NCBI GenBank assembly: GCA_018664745.1
Contig: JABJNS010000170.1
Coordinates: 1-5,020, forward strand
Direction of reading: 5' to 3'
Length of the DNA: 5,020 bases
From: Flavobacteriales bacterium
GTDB taxonomy: Bacteria > Bacteroidota > Bacteroidia > Flavobacteriales > BACL11
Shown: positions 1 to 5,020 of the stretch, piece by piece
Layout of the letters: each line of letters opens with the position of its first letter
Numbering within the stretch: position 1 is the stretch's first letter
Made by a program: the position numbers and the translations under genes
Notes under the pieces: model-generated
What the model saw: the letters and a program-made list of their open reading frames with translations, nothing else
Databases searched by the model: none
What the model was told of the DNA's origin: nothing

Positions 1-2034
1 ATCACCAACAACAGCTGCTTTATGTGCTTCACTTCCTTTTCTTCCTTGCTCTTCAATCATTTTTTTAGCATTATCCCATGCACCACCAGCATTTGATTGA
101 AAAATTGCCATTAATACTCCACATGTTGTTACACCAGCTAACAATCCTCCTAACATCTCTGGACCACCAATATATCCAACTAATACTGGAACTAATATCG
201 CTAAAAGACCTGGAGTTACCATTTCTTTAATCGAAGCTTTTGTTGATATATCTACACACTTATCGTATTCTGCAACTCCATTGGCAGCATCAAATATTTT
301 TTTATCAGCAGCAGAAGCTTTAGACATATCTGAATCATATTTTCTCATTACTTCCAATGCAGCTTTTAAAGCCGGAATATCTCTAAATTGTCTTCTTACC
401 TCTTCAATCATTGCCATTGCAGCTCTTCCTACAGCATTCATTGAAAGTGCTGAAAAAACAAATGGCAACATTCCTCCAATTAATAAACCTGCCATTATAA
501 CTGGCTGAGAAACATCAATTGATTCAACACCAGCAGTTTTCATATATGCAGCAAATAATGCAAGAGCAGTTAAGGCAGCAGAAGCAATTGCAAATCCTTT
601 TCCAATAGCTGCAGTAGTATTCCCAACAGCATCTAATTTGTCTGTTCTTTCTCTAACTTCAGGAGGTAATTCAGCCATCTCAGCAATTCCACCAGCATTA
701 TCAGAAATTGGTCCATAAGCGTCAACTGCTAATTGAATTCCTGTATTTGCTAGCATACCAACTGCAGCAATTGCAATTCCGTATAAACCAGCAAAATGAT
801 TTGAAACTATAATTGCTGTTGCAATTAAAATAATTGGCAATGCAGTTGACATCATTCCAACTCCTAAGCCAGCAATAATTGTTGTAGCAGATCCTGTTTC
901 AGATTGCTCAACAATTGAATTAACAGGTTTTGTACCTGTTCCTGTATAGTATTCTGTTACTTTTCCTACTAAAAGACCAGCAACTAAACCAGCAATAGTT
1001 GCCCAAAAAACTCCCATTGAAGTATATTGCATTCCATCACTTACCCAAGATTCAGGAAGCATTGATGTAATTATAAAGTATGATGCAACTAACATTAGTC
1101 CTGCAGAACCAAACTCACCTAAATTTAAAGCAGCGTGTGGAGATCCACCGTCTTTAACTTTAACTAAAAATGTTCCAATAATTGACATAACAATTCCAAC
1201 TGCAGCTAATACTAAAGGAAGGTATACAGCTCCTAAACCTCCAAAATCACCTCCAAACTCAGGTAATGATGCATATACCGCTCCAAGTACCATTGTTCCA
1301 ATAATAGAACCAACATAAGATTCAAATAAGTCGGCTCCCATTCCAGCTACATCACCTACATTATCTCCTACATTATCAGCGATAGTTGCAGGATTTAGTG
1401 GATGATCTTCAGGAATACCTGCTTCAACCTTTCCAACTAAATCAGCACCTACATCTGCGGCTTTTGTATAAATCCCTCCGCCTACTCTTGCAAAAAGAGC
1501 AATTGAGGAAGCTCCAAGAGAAAAACCAGAAAGTACATTTAATACCATATCTAAATTATCATCCCACATCCCCTGATAAATAAATAACAATGAGCTTAAC
1601 CCAAGAACTCCTAGACCAACAACTCCTAGACCCATTACAGCACCACCAGAAAAAGCAACTTCTAAAGCTTTACCTAGTGAATTTCTAGCAGCCTGAGTGG
1701 TTCTAACATTGGCTTTTGTAGCAACTCTCATTCCAATAAACCCAGCTAAAGCTGAACATATTGCTCCAACAATAAATGATACAGCGACTAATCCATGAGA
1801 CGTGTCTTCATTAGATCCTTTAAAGAATAATAAAATTGCAACTGCAACTACAAAAATAGAAAGTACTTTGTATTCTGCTTTTAAAAATGACATTGCCCCA
1901 TCAGCAATATTCTTAGCAATTTTAGACATTTTCTCATCTCCCTCATCTTGTTTAGAAACCCATGCGTTTTTCCAAAATACAAATGCCAAAGCTAATACTC
2001 CAAATAGTGGTAAATACGATACGATTAAATCCAT
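1..2034 (-). CDS. hppA: Membrane-bound ion-translocating pyrophosphatase, C-terminus cut by window edge
   Basis: This gene encodes an integral inner-membrane pump that hydrolyses pyrophosphate to two phosphates and uses the energy to export H+ and/or Na+. The visible part is 678 codons, starting with MDLIVSYLPLFG and ending in AAVVGD, just before the conserved TVGDPFKD segment of the family. Probably some 40 to 100 residues are missing, since family members are usually 660 to 800 residues. The catalytic signature is intact: D194 and D198 (DVGAD), K202, then EAGIPED at 204-210 and the double DNVGDNVGD at 220-228, followed by DLFESY with E238. DAVGNTTAAIGKG at 468-480 has Ala475 and Gly478, which is the potassium-dependent pattern (potassium-independent enzymes have Lys and Thr there). 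The C-terminal WDNAKK is at 653-658. Many hydrophobic helices alternate with these loops, as expected for about 16 membrane spans. The first ATG is used: it opens helix 1 and follows an A-rich leader without a Shine-Dalgarno site. No frameshift was seen. Identity is very secure; the transported ion is not. Confidence 0.97.
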   Translation of the reverse strand, partial: MDLIVSYLPLFGVLALAFVFWKNAWVSKQDEGDEKMSKIAKNIADGAMSFLKAEYKVLSIFVVAVAILLFFKGSNEDTSHGLVAVSFIVGAICSALAGFIGMRVATKANVRTTQAARNSLGKALEVAFSGGAVMGLGVVGLGVLGLSSLLFIYQGMWDDNLDMVLNVLSGFSLGASSIALFARVGGGIYTKAADVGADLVGKVEAGIPEDHPLNPATIADNVGDNVGDVAGMGADLFESYVGSIIGTMVLGAVYASLPEFGGDFGGLGAVYLPLVLAAVGIVMSIIGTFLVKVKDGGSPHAALNLGEFGSAGLMLVASYFIITSMLPESWVSDGMQYTSMGVFWATIAGLVAGLLVGKVTEYYTGTGTKPVNSIVEQSETGSATTIIAGLGVGMMSTALPIILIATAIIVSNHFAGLYGIAIAAVGMLANTGIQLAVDAYGPISDNAGGIAEMAELPPEVRERTDKLDAVGNTTAAIGKGFAIASAALTALALFAAYMKTAGVESIDVSQPVIMAGLLIGGMLPFVFSALSMNAVGRAAMAMIEEVRRQFRDIPALKAALEVMRKYDSDMSKASAADKKIFDAANGVAEYDKCVDISTKASIKEMVTPGLLAILVPVLVGYIGGPEMLGGLLAGVTTCGVLMAIFQSNAGGAWDNAKKMIEEQGRKGSEAHKAAVVGD

Positions 2035-2038
2035 TGTG

Positions 2039-2061
2039 TTTTATTTTGTTTTGTTTTGTTT
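2039..2061 (-). repeat. A-rich pentanucleotide repeat in the hppA leader
   Basis: Read on the plus strand this is TTTTA followed by three TTTTG units and TTT, a 5-base-period tract. On the coding strand it gives an A-rich leader ending five to six bases before the hppA ATG. Adenines fall at -3, -6 and -11 to -13 relative to the ATG, positions reported as favourable for translation initiation in flavobacteria, where Shine-Dalgarno sites are rare. The tract probably works as an unstructured ribosome-loading leader. It could also change length by slippage, but it lies outside the reading frame. Confidence 0.6.
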
Positions 2062-2075
2062 AAAATTTTCGACTG

Positions 2076-2083
2076 CAAAAATA
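2076..2083 (-). promoter_or_regulatory. Candidate -7 promoter element for hppA
   Basis: On the minus strand these bases read TATTTTTG, matching the Bacteroidota primary-sigma -7 consensus TAnnTTTG. Transcription would start near position 2068-2071, leaving a leader of about 35 bases that contains the A-rich pentanucleotide tract. I could not find a convincing TTTG -33 box at the usual spacing, so this rests on the -7 match alone in an AT-rich region. Confidence 0.45.
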
Positions 2084-2117
2084 GTGTTTTTGTTGAAAAA
2101 GACATCTTTATCAATAA

Positions 2118-2137
2118 AATAATACAATTGTAATATT
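2118..2137. promoter_or_regulatory. Imperfect 20-bp palindrome between divergent promoters
   Basis: The core TACAATTGTA at 2123-2132 is a perfect 10-bp palindrome. Allowing one mismatched pair (2122/2133), the symmetry extends to 2118-2137, 9 of 10 base pairs. It sits between the candidate -7 elements of hppA (2076-2083) and etfB (2195-2202), where an operator for a dimeric regulator could act on both genes. AT-rich DNA gives such symmetry by chance fairly often, and no regulator gene is in view, so the role is speculative. Confidence 0.25.
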
Positions 2138-2194
2138 AGAGATATTTATTAGTATTTTATTTTCCAAAACAAGTTTTATTTACTTGGTTTTATA

Positions 2195-2202
2195 TAATTT
2201 TG
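2195..2202 (+). promoter_or_regulatory. Candidate -7 promoter element for the etfBA operon
   Basis: The bases TAATTTTG match the Bacteroidota -7 consensus TAnnTTTG. The likely start of transcription is near 2207-2210, giving a short leader of about 20 bases, rich in A, before the etfB ATG. The upstream -33 region (around 2172-2178) is T-rich but lacks a clear TTTG. This would drive the whole etfB-etfA-DUF151-transporter cluster. Confidence 0.5.
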
Positions 2203-2228
2203 TTAGGAAAGAATAAAGAAAATAAAAT

Positions 2229-2975
2229 ATGAATATTTTAGTCTGTATAAGTAGTGTTCCGGACACAACTTCAAAAATAAATTTCACAGAAAATAATACA
2301 AAATTTGATAAAAATGGTATTCAATTCGTCATCAATCCTTATGATGAATTTGGCCTAACAAAAGCAATTATGCTTAAAGAAAAAATTCAAGCTAATGTGA
2401 GTATAGTTACTGTAGGTGATGCCTCTGTAGAGCCGGTTATGAGAAAAGCTCTTGCAATTGGAGCGGATAAAGCAGTAAGAATTAATATGCACCCAATGGA
2501 TAGTTTCTCAACTGCCAATGAAATTGCTAGTTATATTAAGCAAAATAATTATGATATTATAATTGCCGGGAAAGAATCTAGTGATTATAACAGTGGAGCT
2601 GTTCCTGGTATTATTTCAGAAATATTAGACATCCCATTTGTTAATGCATGCAACGGATTAAGTATTGAAGGAGAAGAAATTAATTTATCTAGAGAAATTG
2701 ATGGGGGAATTGAAAAAATTCAAACAAAAACACCATTAATTATTGGTGGTCAAAAAGGACTAGTTGAGGAAAGTGAATTAAAAATCCCTAATATGAGAGG
2801 CATTATGACTGCAAGAACAAAGCCACTTGAAGTTATTGAAGCAACTACCACTAATCATTTAACTGAATCTATTGAATTTGAAAAACCTAGTGTAAAAGGT
2901 GAATGCAAAATGATAGATGAAAATAATATAAGCGAGTTAGTTAATGAACTTCAAAACGTAACAAAAGTTATTTAA
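2229..2975 (+). CDS. etfB: Electron transfer flavoprotein, beta subunit
   Basis: This is the small subunit of the soluble cytoplasmic heterodimer that takes electrons from acyl-CoA and other flavin dehydrogenases and hands them, usually through ETF:quinone oxidoreductase, to the quinone pool. At 248 residues it is normal length. Visible features: N-terminal nucleotide-binding-fold strand MNILVCISSVPDT (1-13), NPYDEFGL (36-43), RKALAIGADKAVRI (72-85), AGKESSDYNSGAVPG (113-127), REIDGG (155-160) with E162 and P169, which closely resembles the classical ETF-beta signature, and LKIPNMRGIMTARTKPLEV (184-202), the conserved ETF-beta segment near the C-terminal arm that contacts the alpha subunit. 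The ATG has no Shine-Dalgarno site (the AGGA at 2205 is too far away); the upstream bases are nearly all A, as in other Bacteroidota genes. It is the first gene of the plus-strand cluster and is followed after 15 bp by its partner etfA. No anomalies were seen. Confidence 0.96.
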   Translation: MNILVCISSVPDTTSKINFTENNTKFDKNGIQFVINPYDEFGLTKAIMLKEKIQANVSIVTVGDASVEPVMRKALAIGADKAVRINMHPMDSFSTANEIASYIKQNNYDIIIAGKESSDYNSGAVPGIISEILDIPFVNACNGLSIEGEEINLSREIDGGIEKIQTKTPLIIGGQKGLVEESELKIPNMRGIMTARTKPLEVIEATTTNHLTESIEFEKPSVKGECKMIDENNISELVNELQNVTKVI

Positions 2976-2990
2976 TTAAATTTAATAAAT

Positions 2991-3941
2991 ATGTCAATTA
3001 CTGTATATACAGAAAACTGGGAAGGAAAATTTAGAAAAAGCACATTTGAAGCTGTATGCTATGCAAGAAAAATTGCTGATATGTCTAATATAGAAGTCAA
3101 AGCTATTTCTGTTGGCGAAATAGATGAAAATGAGTTGAAAAAACTATCAAATTTTGGAGCTAATACTATAGTGTCTTACCCAAAAATCAAAAAGAATAAC
3201 GAAAAAGGGGTTGCCACTATTATTAAAAATGAGTCAGAAAACAGTAGTATCATAATCTTTTCAAATACATTTAATGCTAAAAGTATTGCTCCTCGAGTTT
3301 CTGTAAAATTAAATGCAGGATTAATTACGAATGTTATATCTGAGATCAAAAACCTAGAGAAAATATCTGTCAAAAGACAGTCTTTTTCATCTAAAGCAAT
3401 TGAATCAGTCAGCTTAAAATCTAATTGTGGAGTTATAACAATTTCCCCTAATGCATTCAATGTTATTGAGAATGTTGTATCTTCTAATATAGAAGTGAAA
3501 GCAGATGAATTAGATTCTAATATTTCAATTACTGGTAAAGATGTGAATAAAGGAAAAATCTCATTGTCTGAAGCTGAAGTTGTTGTGTCTGCTGGTAGAG
3601 GATTAAAAGGTCCTGAAAACTGGAATATGATTGAAGAGCTTGCAGATTGTCTTGGAGCTGCTACAGCATGCTCTAAACCAGTCTCTGATATTGGCTGGAG
3701 ACCCCACTCAGAACATGTAGGACAAACAGGAAAGGCGATTGCTCCAAATCTATACATTGCAATAGGAATTTCTGGAGCAATTCAACATCTTGCAGGAGTA
3801 AATTCATCAAAAATAATGGTAGCTATTAATACAGACCCTGAAGCACCATTTTTCAAAGCAGCAGATTATGGTATTATTGGTGATGCTTTTAATGTGGTTC
3901 CAAAGCTAATAGATGAATTAAAAAAAATTAATAATAACTAA
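2991..3941 (+). CDS. etfA: Electron transfer flavoprotein, alpha subunit
   Basis: This is the FAD-carrying subunit of ETF and the partner of the preceding etfB. It has 316 residues, the usual length. The N-terminal part (about 1-180) is the variable Rossmann-like ETF domain. The conserved FAD domain begins near 192 and shows VVSAGRGLKGPENW (198-211), SKPVSDIGWRPH (228-239), HVGQTGK (242-248), LYIAIGISGAIQHLAGV (254-270, the ETF-alpha signature), AINTDPEAPFF (278-288) and ADYGIIGD (291-298), ending in a lysine/asparagine tail. These are the FAD-binding loops expected for a working subunit, and none is missing. The ATG lies 15 bp after the etfB stop in an A/T-rich spacer without a Shine-Dalgarno site, so expression probably depends on the same transcript. 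The order beta then alpha is standard. The sequence looks like the conventional electron-carrier type, but whether it could take part in electron bifurcation cannot be judged by eye; no bcd or fix-type neighbour is in view to suggest it. Confidence 0.96.
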   Translation: MSITVYTENWEGKFRKSTFEAVCYARKIADMSNIEVKAISVGEIDENELKKLSNFGANTIVSYPKIKKNNEKGVATIIKNESENSSIIIFSNTFNAKSIAPRVSVKLNAGLITNVISEIKNLEKISVKRQSFSSKAIESVSLKSNCGVITISPNAFNVIENVVSSNIEVKADELDSNISITGKDVNKGKISLSEAEVVVSAGRGLKGPENWNMIEELADCLGAATACSKPVSDIGWRPHSEHVGQTGKAIAPNLYIAIGISGAIQHLAGVNSSKIMVAINTDPEAPFFKAADYGIIGDAFNVVPKLIDELKKINNN

Positions 3942-3943
3942 TT

Positions 3944-4525
3944 TTGAATTTAATTCAATTAAATATTTCTGCAATTAGACAAAGTGATGCTCAAAACAAC
4001 GCGTATGTACTCTTACTAAATGAAACTGTCGGAAAAAGACAACTTCCAATAGTTATAGGTTGGTGCGAGGCAAGAGCAATTGCTGTAGCTCTCGACAGTG
4101 AAGAAAAACCAGAGAGACCATTAACTCACGATTTATTTAAATCATTTGGAGATAGTTTCAATATTTCTATCAGTAAAGTTGTGATACATAAACTAATTGA
4201 AGGAGTTTTTCATTCTACATTTTATTGTAAAAACACCTTATCAAAAGAGGATATTGAAATTGATGCAAGAACATCTGATGCAATTGCAATTGCAATTAGA
4301 TTTTCATGTCCAATTTTTACATACGAAGATATTTTATCAAGAGCGTCTATATTGAATGTTGGATCATCTGATAAGCAAAGCTCAAAAAAGAAAATTGCAA
4401 AAGAAAAAAAGATTAGTATGCATAGTCTAAAAGAACTACAAGAAGCTTTAAAAGAATCAATAAAGATTGAGGATTATGAAAAAGCTTCAGTACTTAGAGA
4501 TGAAATTAAAAGAAGGACTTCATGA
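3944..4525 (+). CDS. Bifunctional nuclease family (DUF151) protein with C-terminal UVR motif
   Basis: This 193-residue soluble protein has two parts. Residues about 3-130 form the DUF151/bifunctional nuclease domain, with LPIVIGWCEARAIAVAL (34-50), RPLTHDLFKSF (58-68), GVFHSTFYC (87-95) and DARTSDAIAIAIRF (107-120) as its conserved stretches. A lysine-rich linker (about 143-156) leads to a UVR-type helical hairpin (about 159-191; SLKELQEAL, EDYEKASVLRDEIKRR), the motif known from UvrB/UvrC and Clp-associated proteins. Plant members of the family were described as having DNase and RNase activity; in bacteria the role is poorly defined, so a nuclease function is only inferred. The start is taken as TTG at 3944: it lies 2 bp after the etfA stop, no ATG lies nearby, and the resulting N-terminus (MNLIQLNIS) fits the family start. 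The gene overlaps the next one by four bases (ATGA), implying translational coupling. The sequence TTTTGAATT leaves little doubt on frame, but the initiator codon is unverified. Confidence 0.9.
   Translation: MNLIQLNISAIRQSDAQNNAYVLLLNETVGKRQLPIVIGWCEARAIAVALDSEEKPERPLTHDLFKSFGDSFNISISKVVIHKLIEGVFHSTFYCKNTLSKEDIEIDARTSDAIAIAIRFSCPIFTYEDILSRASILNVGSSDKQSSKKKIAKEKKISMHSLKELQEALKESIKIEDYEKASVLRDEIKRRTS
4280..4297 (+). repeat. Three tandem GCAATT hexamers inside the DUF151 gene
   Basis: GCAATT occurs three times in a row and encodes the AIAIAI portion of the conserved DARTSDAIAIAIRF segment (residues 107-120). The alternating Ala/hydrophobic pattern is conserved in the family, so the repeat is best read as a result of codon choice on a conserved strand or helix. 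Any slippage would stay in frame, removing or adding two residues. Confidence 0.6.
4511..4517 (+). promoter_or_regulatory. Shine-Dalgarno-like AGAAGGA before an ATGA-overlap start
   Basis: AGAAGGA ends four bases before the ATG at 4522. It is the only Shine-Dalgarno-like string at a near-usable distance in this window, whose other starts have A-rich leaders. It also encodes the C-terminal KRRTS residues of the DUF151 protein, so it may be incidental; the four-base ATGA overlap by itself can explain coupled re-initiation. Confidence 0.3.
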
Positions 4526-5020
4526 AAAAATATTTAATTATTTTTTTAAGTCTTTTCCTTGTTACTTCACTTTTTGCTGAGGAAGATGTAACAGATTGGA
4601 CTAATTATTCTTCAAAGTGGTTCTTCTCTGAAATAAAATCTGAAAAATCTAGTAATAAAGAATTCAATAATAAAGATTATTTATTGATCAATGATAATAA
4701 CACATTTGAGTATATTATTTCTAAAAAAAATCTATTTGCAAAAGGAACTTACTCATGGAATTTGGCTGAAAATTCATTAATTTTTAATTATTCCCTTCCA
4801 TCTGACACAACAAGAGAATACATAATTGATTACAATGAAGATAAATTAATATTATCTGAAAATAATGTAAATTTTATTTTTTCAAAAAATCCAATTATTA
4901 CAAAAAGCAAATCAACTTTAACAAATAAACTGTTTCGTGGACTAATTGGTCTAATCTCATTGATTTTAATTGCATTTATGTTTAGTAGAAATAAAAAAAA
5001 TATAAACTGGAATTTAGTAG
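4522..5020 (+). CDS. Probable CNT-family nucleoside transporter with secreted lipocalin-like N-terminal domain (5' part only)
   Basis: The first 166 codons of this gene are present; it runs off the right edge without a stop. Residues 1-19 (MKKYLIIFLSLFLVTSLFA) are a typical Sec signal peptide with probable cleavage before EED. Residues about 26-122 form a small, beta-rich periplasmic domain: W33 opens it, and the strands NNTFEYIIS, GTYSWNLAENSLIFNY and DKLILSENNVNFIFS resemble the lipocalin-like domains common in Bacteroidota. A hydrophobic helix follows at about 138-154 (LFRGLIGLISLILIAFMFS), then RNKKNINWNLV. From memory, this RG-LG-SL-IAF-FS-NRK-I-W pattern is the start of the membrane domain of flavobacterial NupC-like concentrative nucleoside transporters, which carry the same head and follow the DUF151 gene. 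The expected role is sodium- or proton-coupled nucleoside uptake at the inner membrane. The transporter core itself is outside the window, so the family call depends on this junction and on gene order. The alternative is a free-standing membrane-anchored periplasmic protein. Confidence 0.72.
   Translation, partial: MKKYLIIFLSLFLVTSLFAEEDVTDWTNYSSKWFFSEIKSEKSSNKEFNNKDYLLINDNNTFEYIISKKNLFAKGTYSWNLAENSLIFNYSLPSDTTREYIIDYNEDKLILSENNVNFIFSKNPIITKSKSTLTNKLFRGLIGLISLILIAFMFSRNKKNINWNLV

Noticed and set aside
281..508. A 75-codon open frame on the plus strand
   Set aside because: It is antisense to hppA, where the minus-strand protein is unmistakable, and its translation shows no family features.
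1351..1377. Direct repeat of ATTATCTCCTAC-like units in hppA
   Set aside because: It encodes the conserved DNVGDNVGD catalytic motif; the repetition is in the protein family itself and not a DNA element.
1386..1583. A 65-codon open frame on the plus strand
   Set aside because: It is antisense to the catalytic loops of hppA (DVGAD to DNVGD region); its leucine/glutamine-rich product is an artefact of the reverse complement.
1802..2122. A 106-codon open frame on the plus strand crossing the hppA start into the spacer
   Set aside because: About two thirds is antisense to the hppA N-terminus, and the remainder reads through the A/T-rich promoter region. There is no plausible domain or conserved start.
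2113..2161. Possible long hairpin formed by AATAAAATA (2113) and TATTTTATT (2153)
   Set aside because: The arms are only nine A/T pairs around a 31-base loop, so it would be unstable; such matches are expected by chance here. It is not a terminator, as no gene ends nearby.
2976..2990. Search for a promoter or terminator between etfB and etfA
   Set aside because: The 15-bp A/T spacer has no hairpin and no room for a promoter; the two subunits are best read as one transcript.
3176..3757. A 193-codon open frame on the minus strand
   Set aside because: It lies wholly inside etfA, whose protein is clearly conserved across the same span. The antisense translation has no recognisable domain and is explained by the low density of reverse-strand stops in this gene.
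2229..3941. Electron-bifurcating (Fix/Bcd-type) ETF system
   Set aside because: No bcd, fixC, fixX or dehydrogenase neighbour is visible, and the subunits resemble the ordinary respiratory ETF of Bacteroidota. Nothing visible supports bifurcation.

Overview
The window is AT-rich (roughly a third G+C by eye). It reads as chromosomal DNA of a Bacteroidota member, most likely a marine-type flavobacterium. Three things point there. The EtfB, EtfA and DUF151 proteins carry flavobacterial-style sequence. The start codons are preceded by A-rich leaders instead of Shine-Dalgarno sites. Both sides of the divergent intergenic region carry a match to the Bacteroidota -7 promoter element TAnnTTTG. The lineage call is by recognition only; no search was run.

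Layout: positions 1-2034 (minus strand) hold most of a membrane-bound, ion-pumping pyrophosphatase (hppA), cut at its C-terminus by the window edge. Positions 2035-2228 are a divergent promoter region with a candidate -7 element for each direction, an imperfect palindrome between them and an A-rich pentanucleotide leader in front of hppA. From 2229 to the right edge there is one tight plus-strand gene cluster: etfB (2229-2975), etfA (2991-3941), a bifunctional nuclease/DUF151 protein with a C-terminal UVR motif (3944-4525, TTG start), and the first 166 codons of an exported protein whose end looks like the beginning of a CNT-type nucleoside transporter (4522 onward, overlapping the previous gene by ATGA). 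Gaps inside the cluster are 15 bp, 2 bp and -4 bp, so one transcript is likely.

How the genes fit together: EtfAB carries electrons from acyl-CoA and related dehydrogenases to the respiratory chain. HppA recovers energy from pyrophosphate, including that released by fatty-acid activation and by nucleotide polymerisation. The two face each other across a shared promoter region but are separate transcription units. The DUF151-UVR and nucleoside-uptake genes are a nucleic-acid/nucleotide pair riding behind etf. I recall this order from flavobacteria, so it is probably ancestral synteny.

I found no rRNA, tRNA, CRISPR array, insertion sequence, att site, convincing hairpin terminator or riboswitch. 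The window looks like an ordinary core-genome region. The points most worth a second look are the secreted lipocalin-like head on the nucleoside transporter, the DUF151-UVR fusion in this operon, and the ion and potassium specificity residues of the pyrophosphatase.
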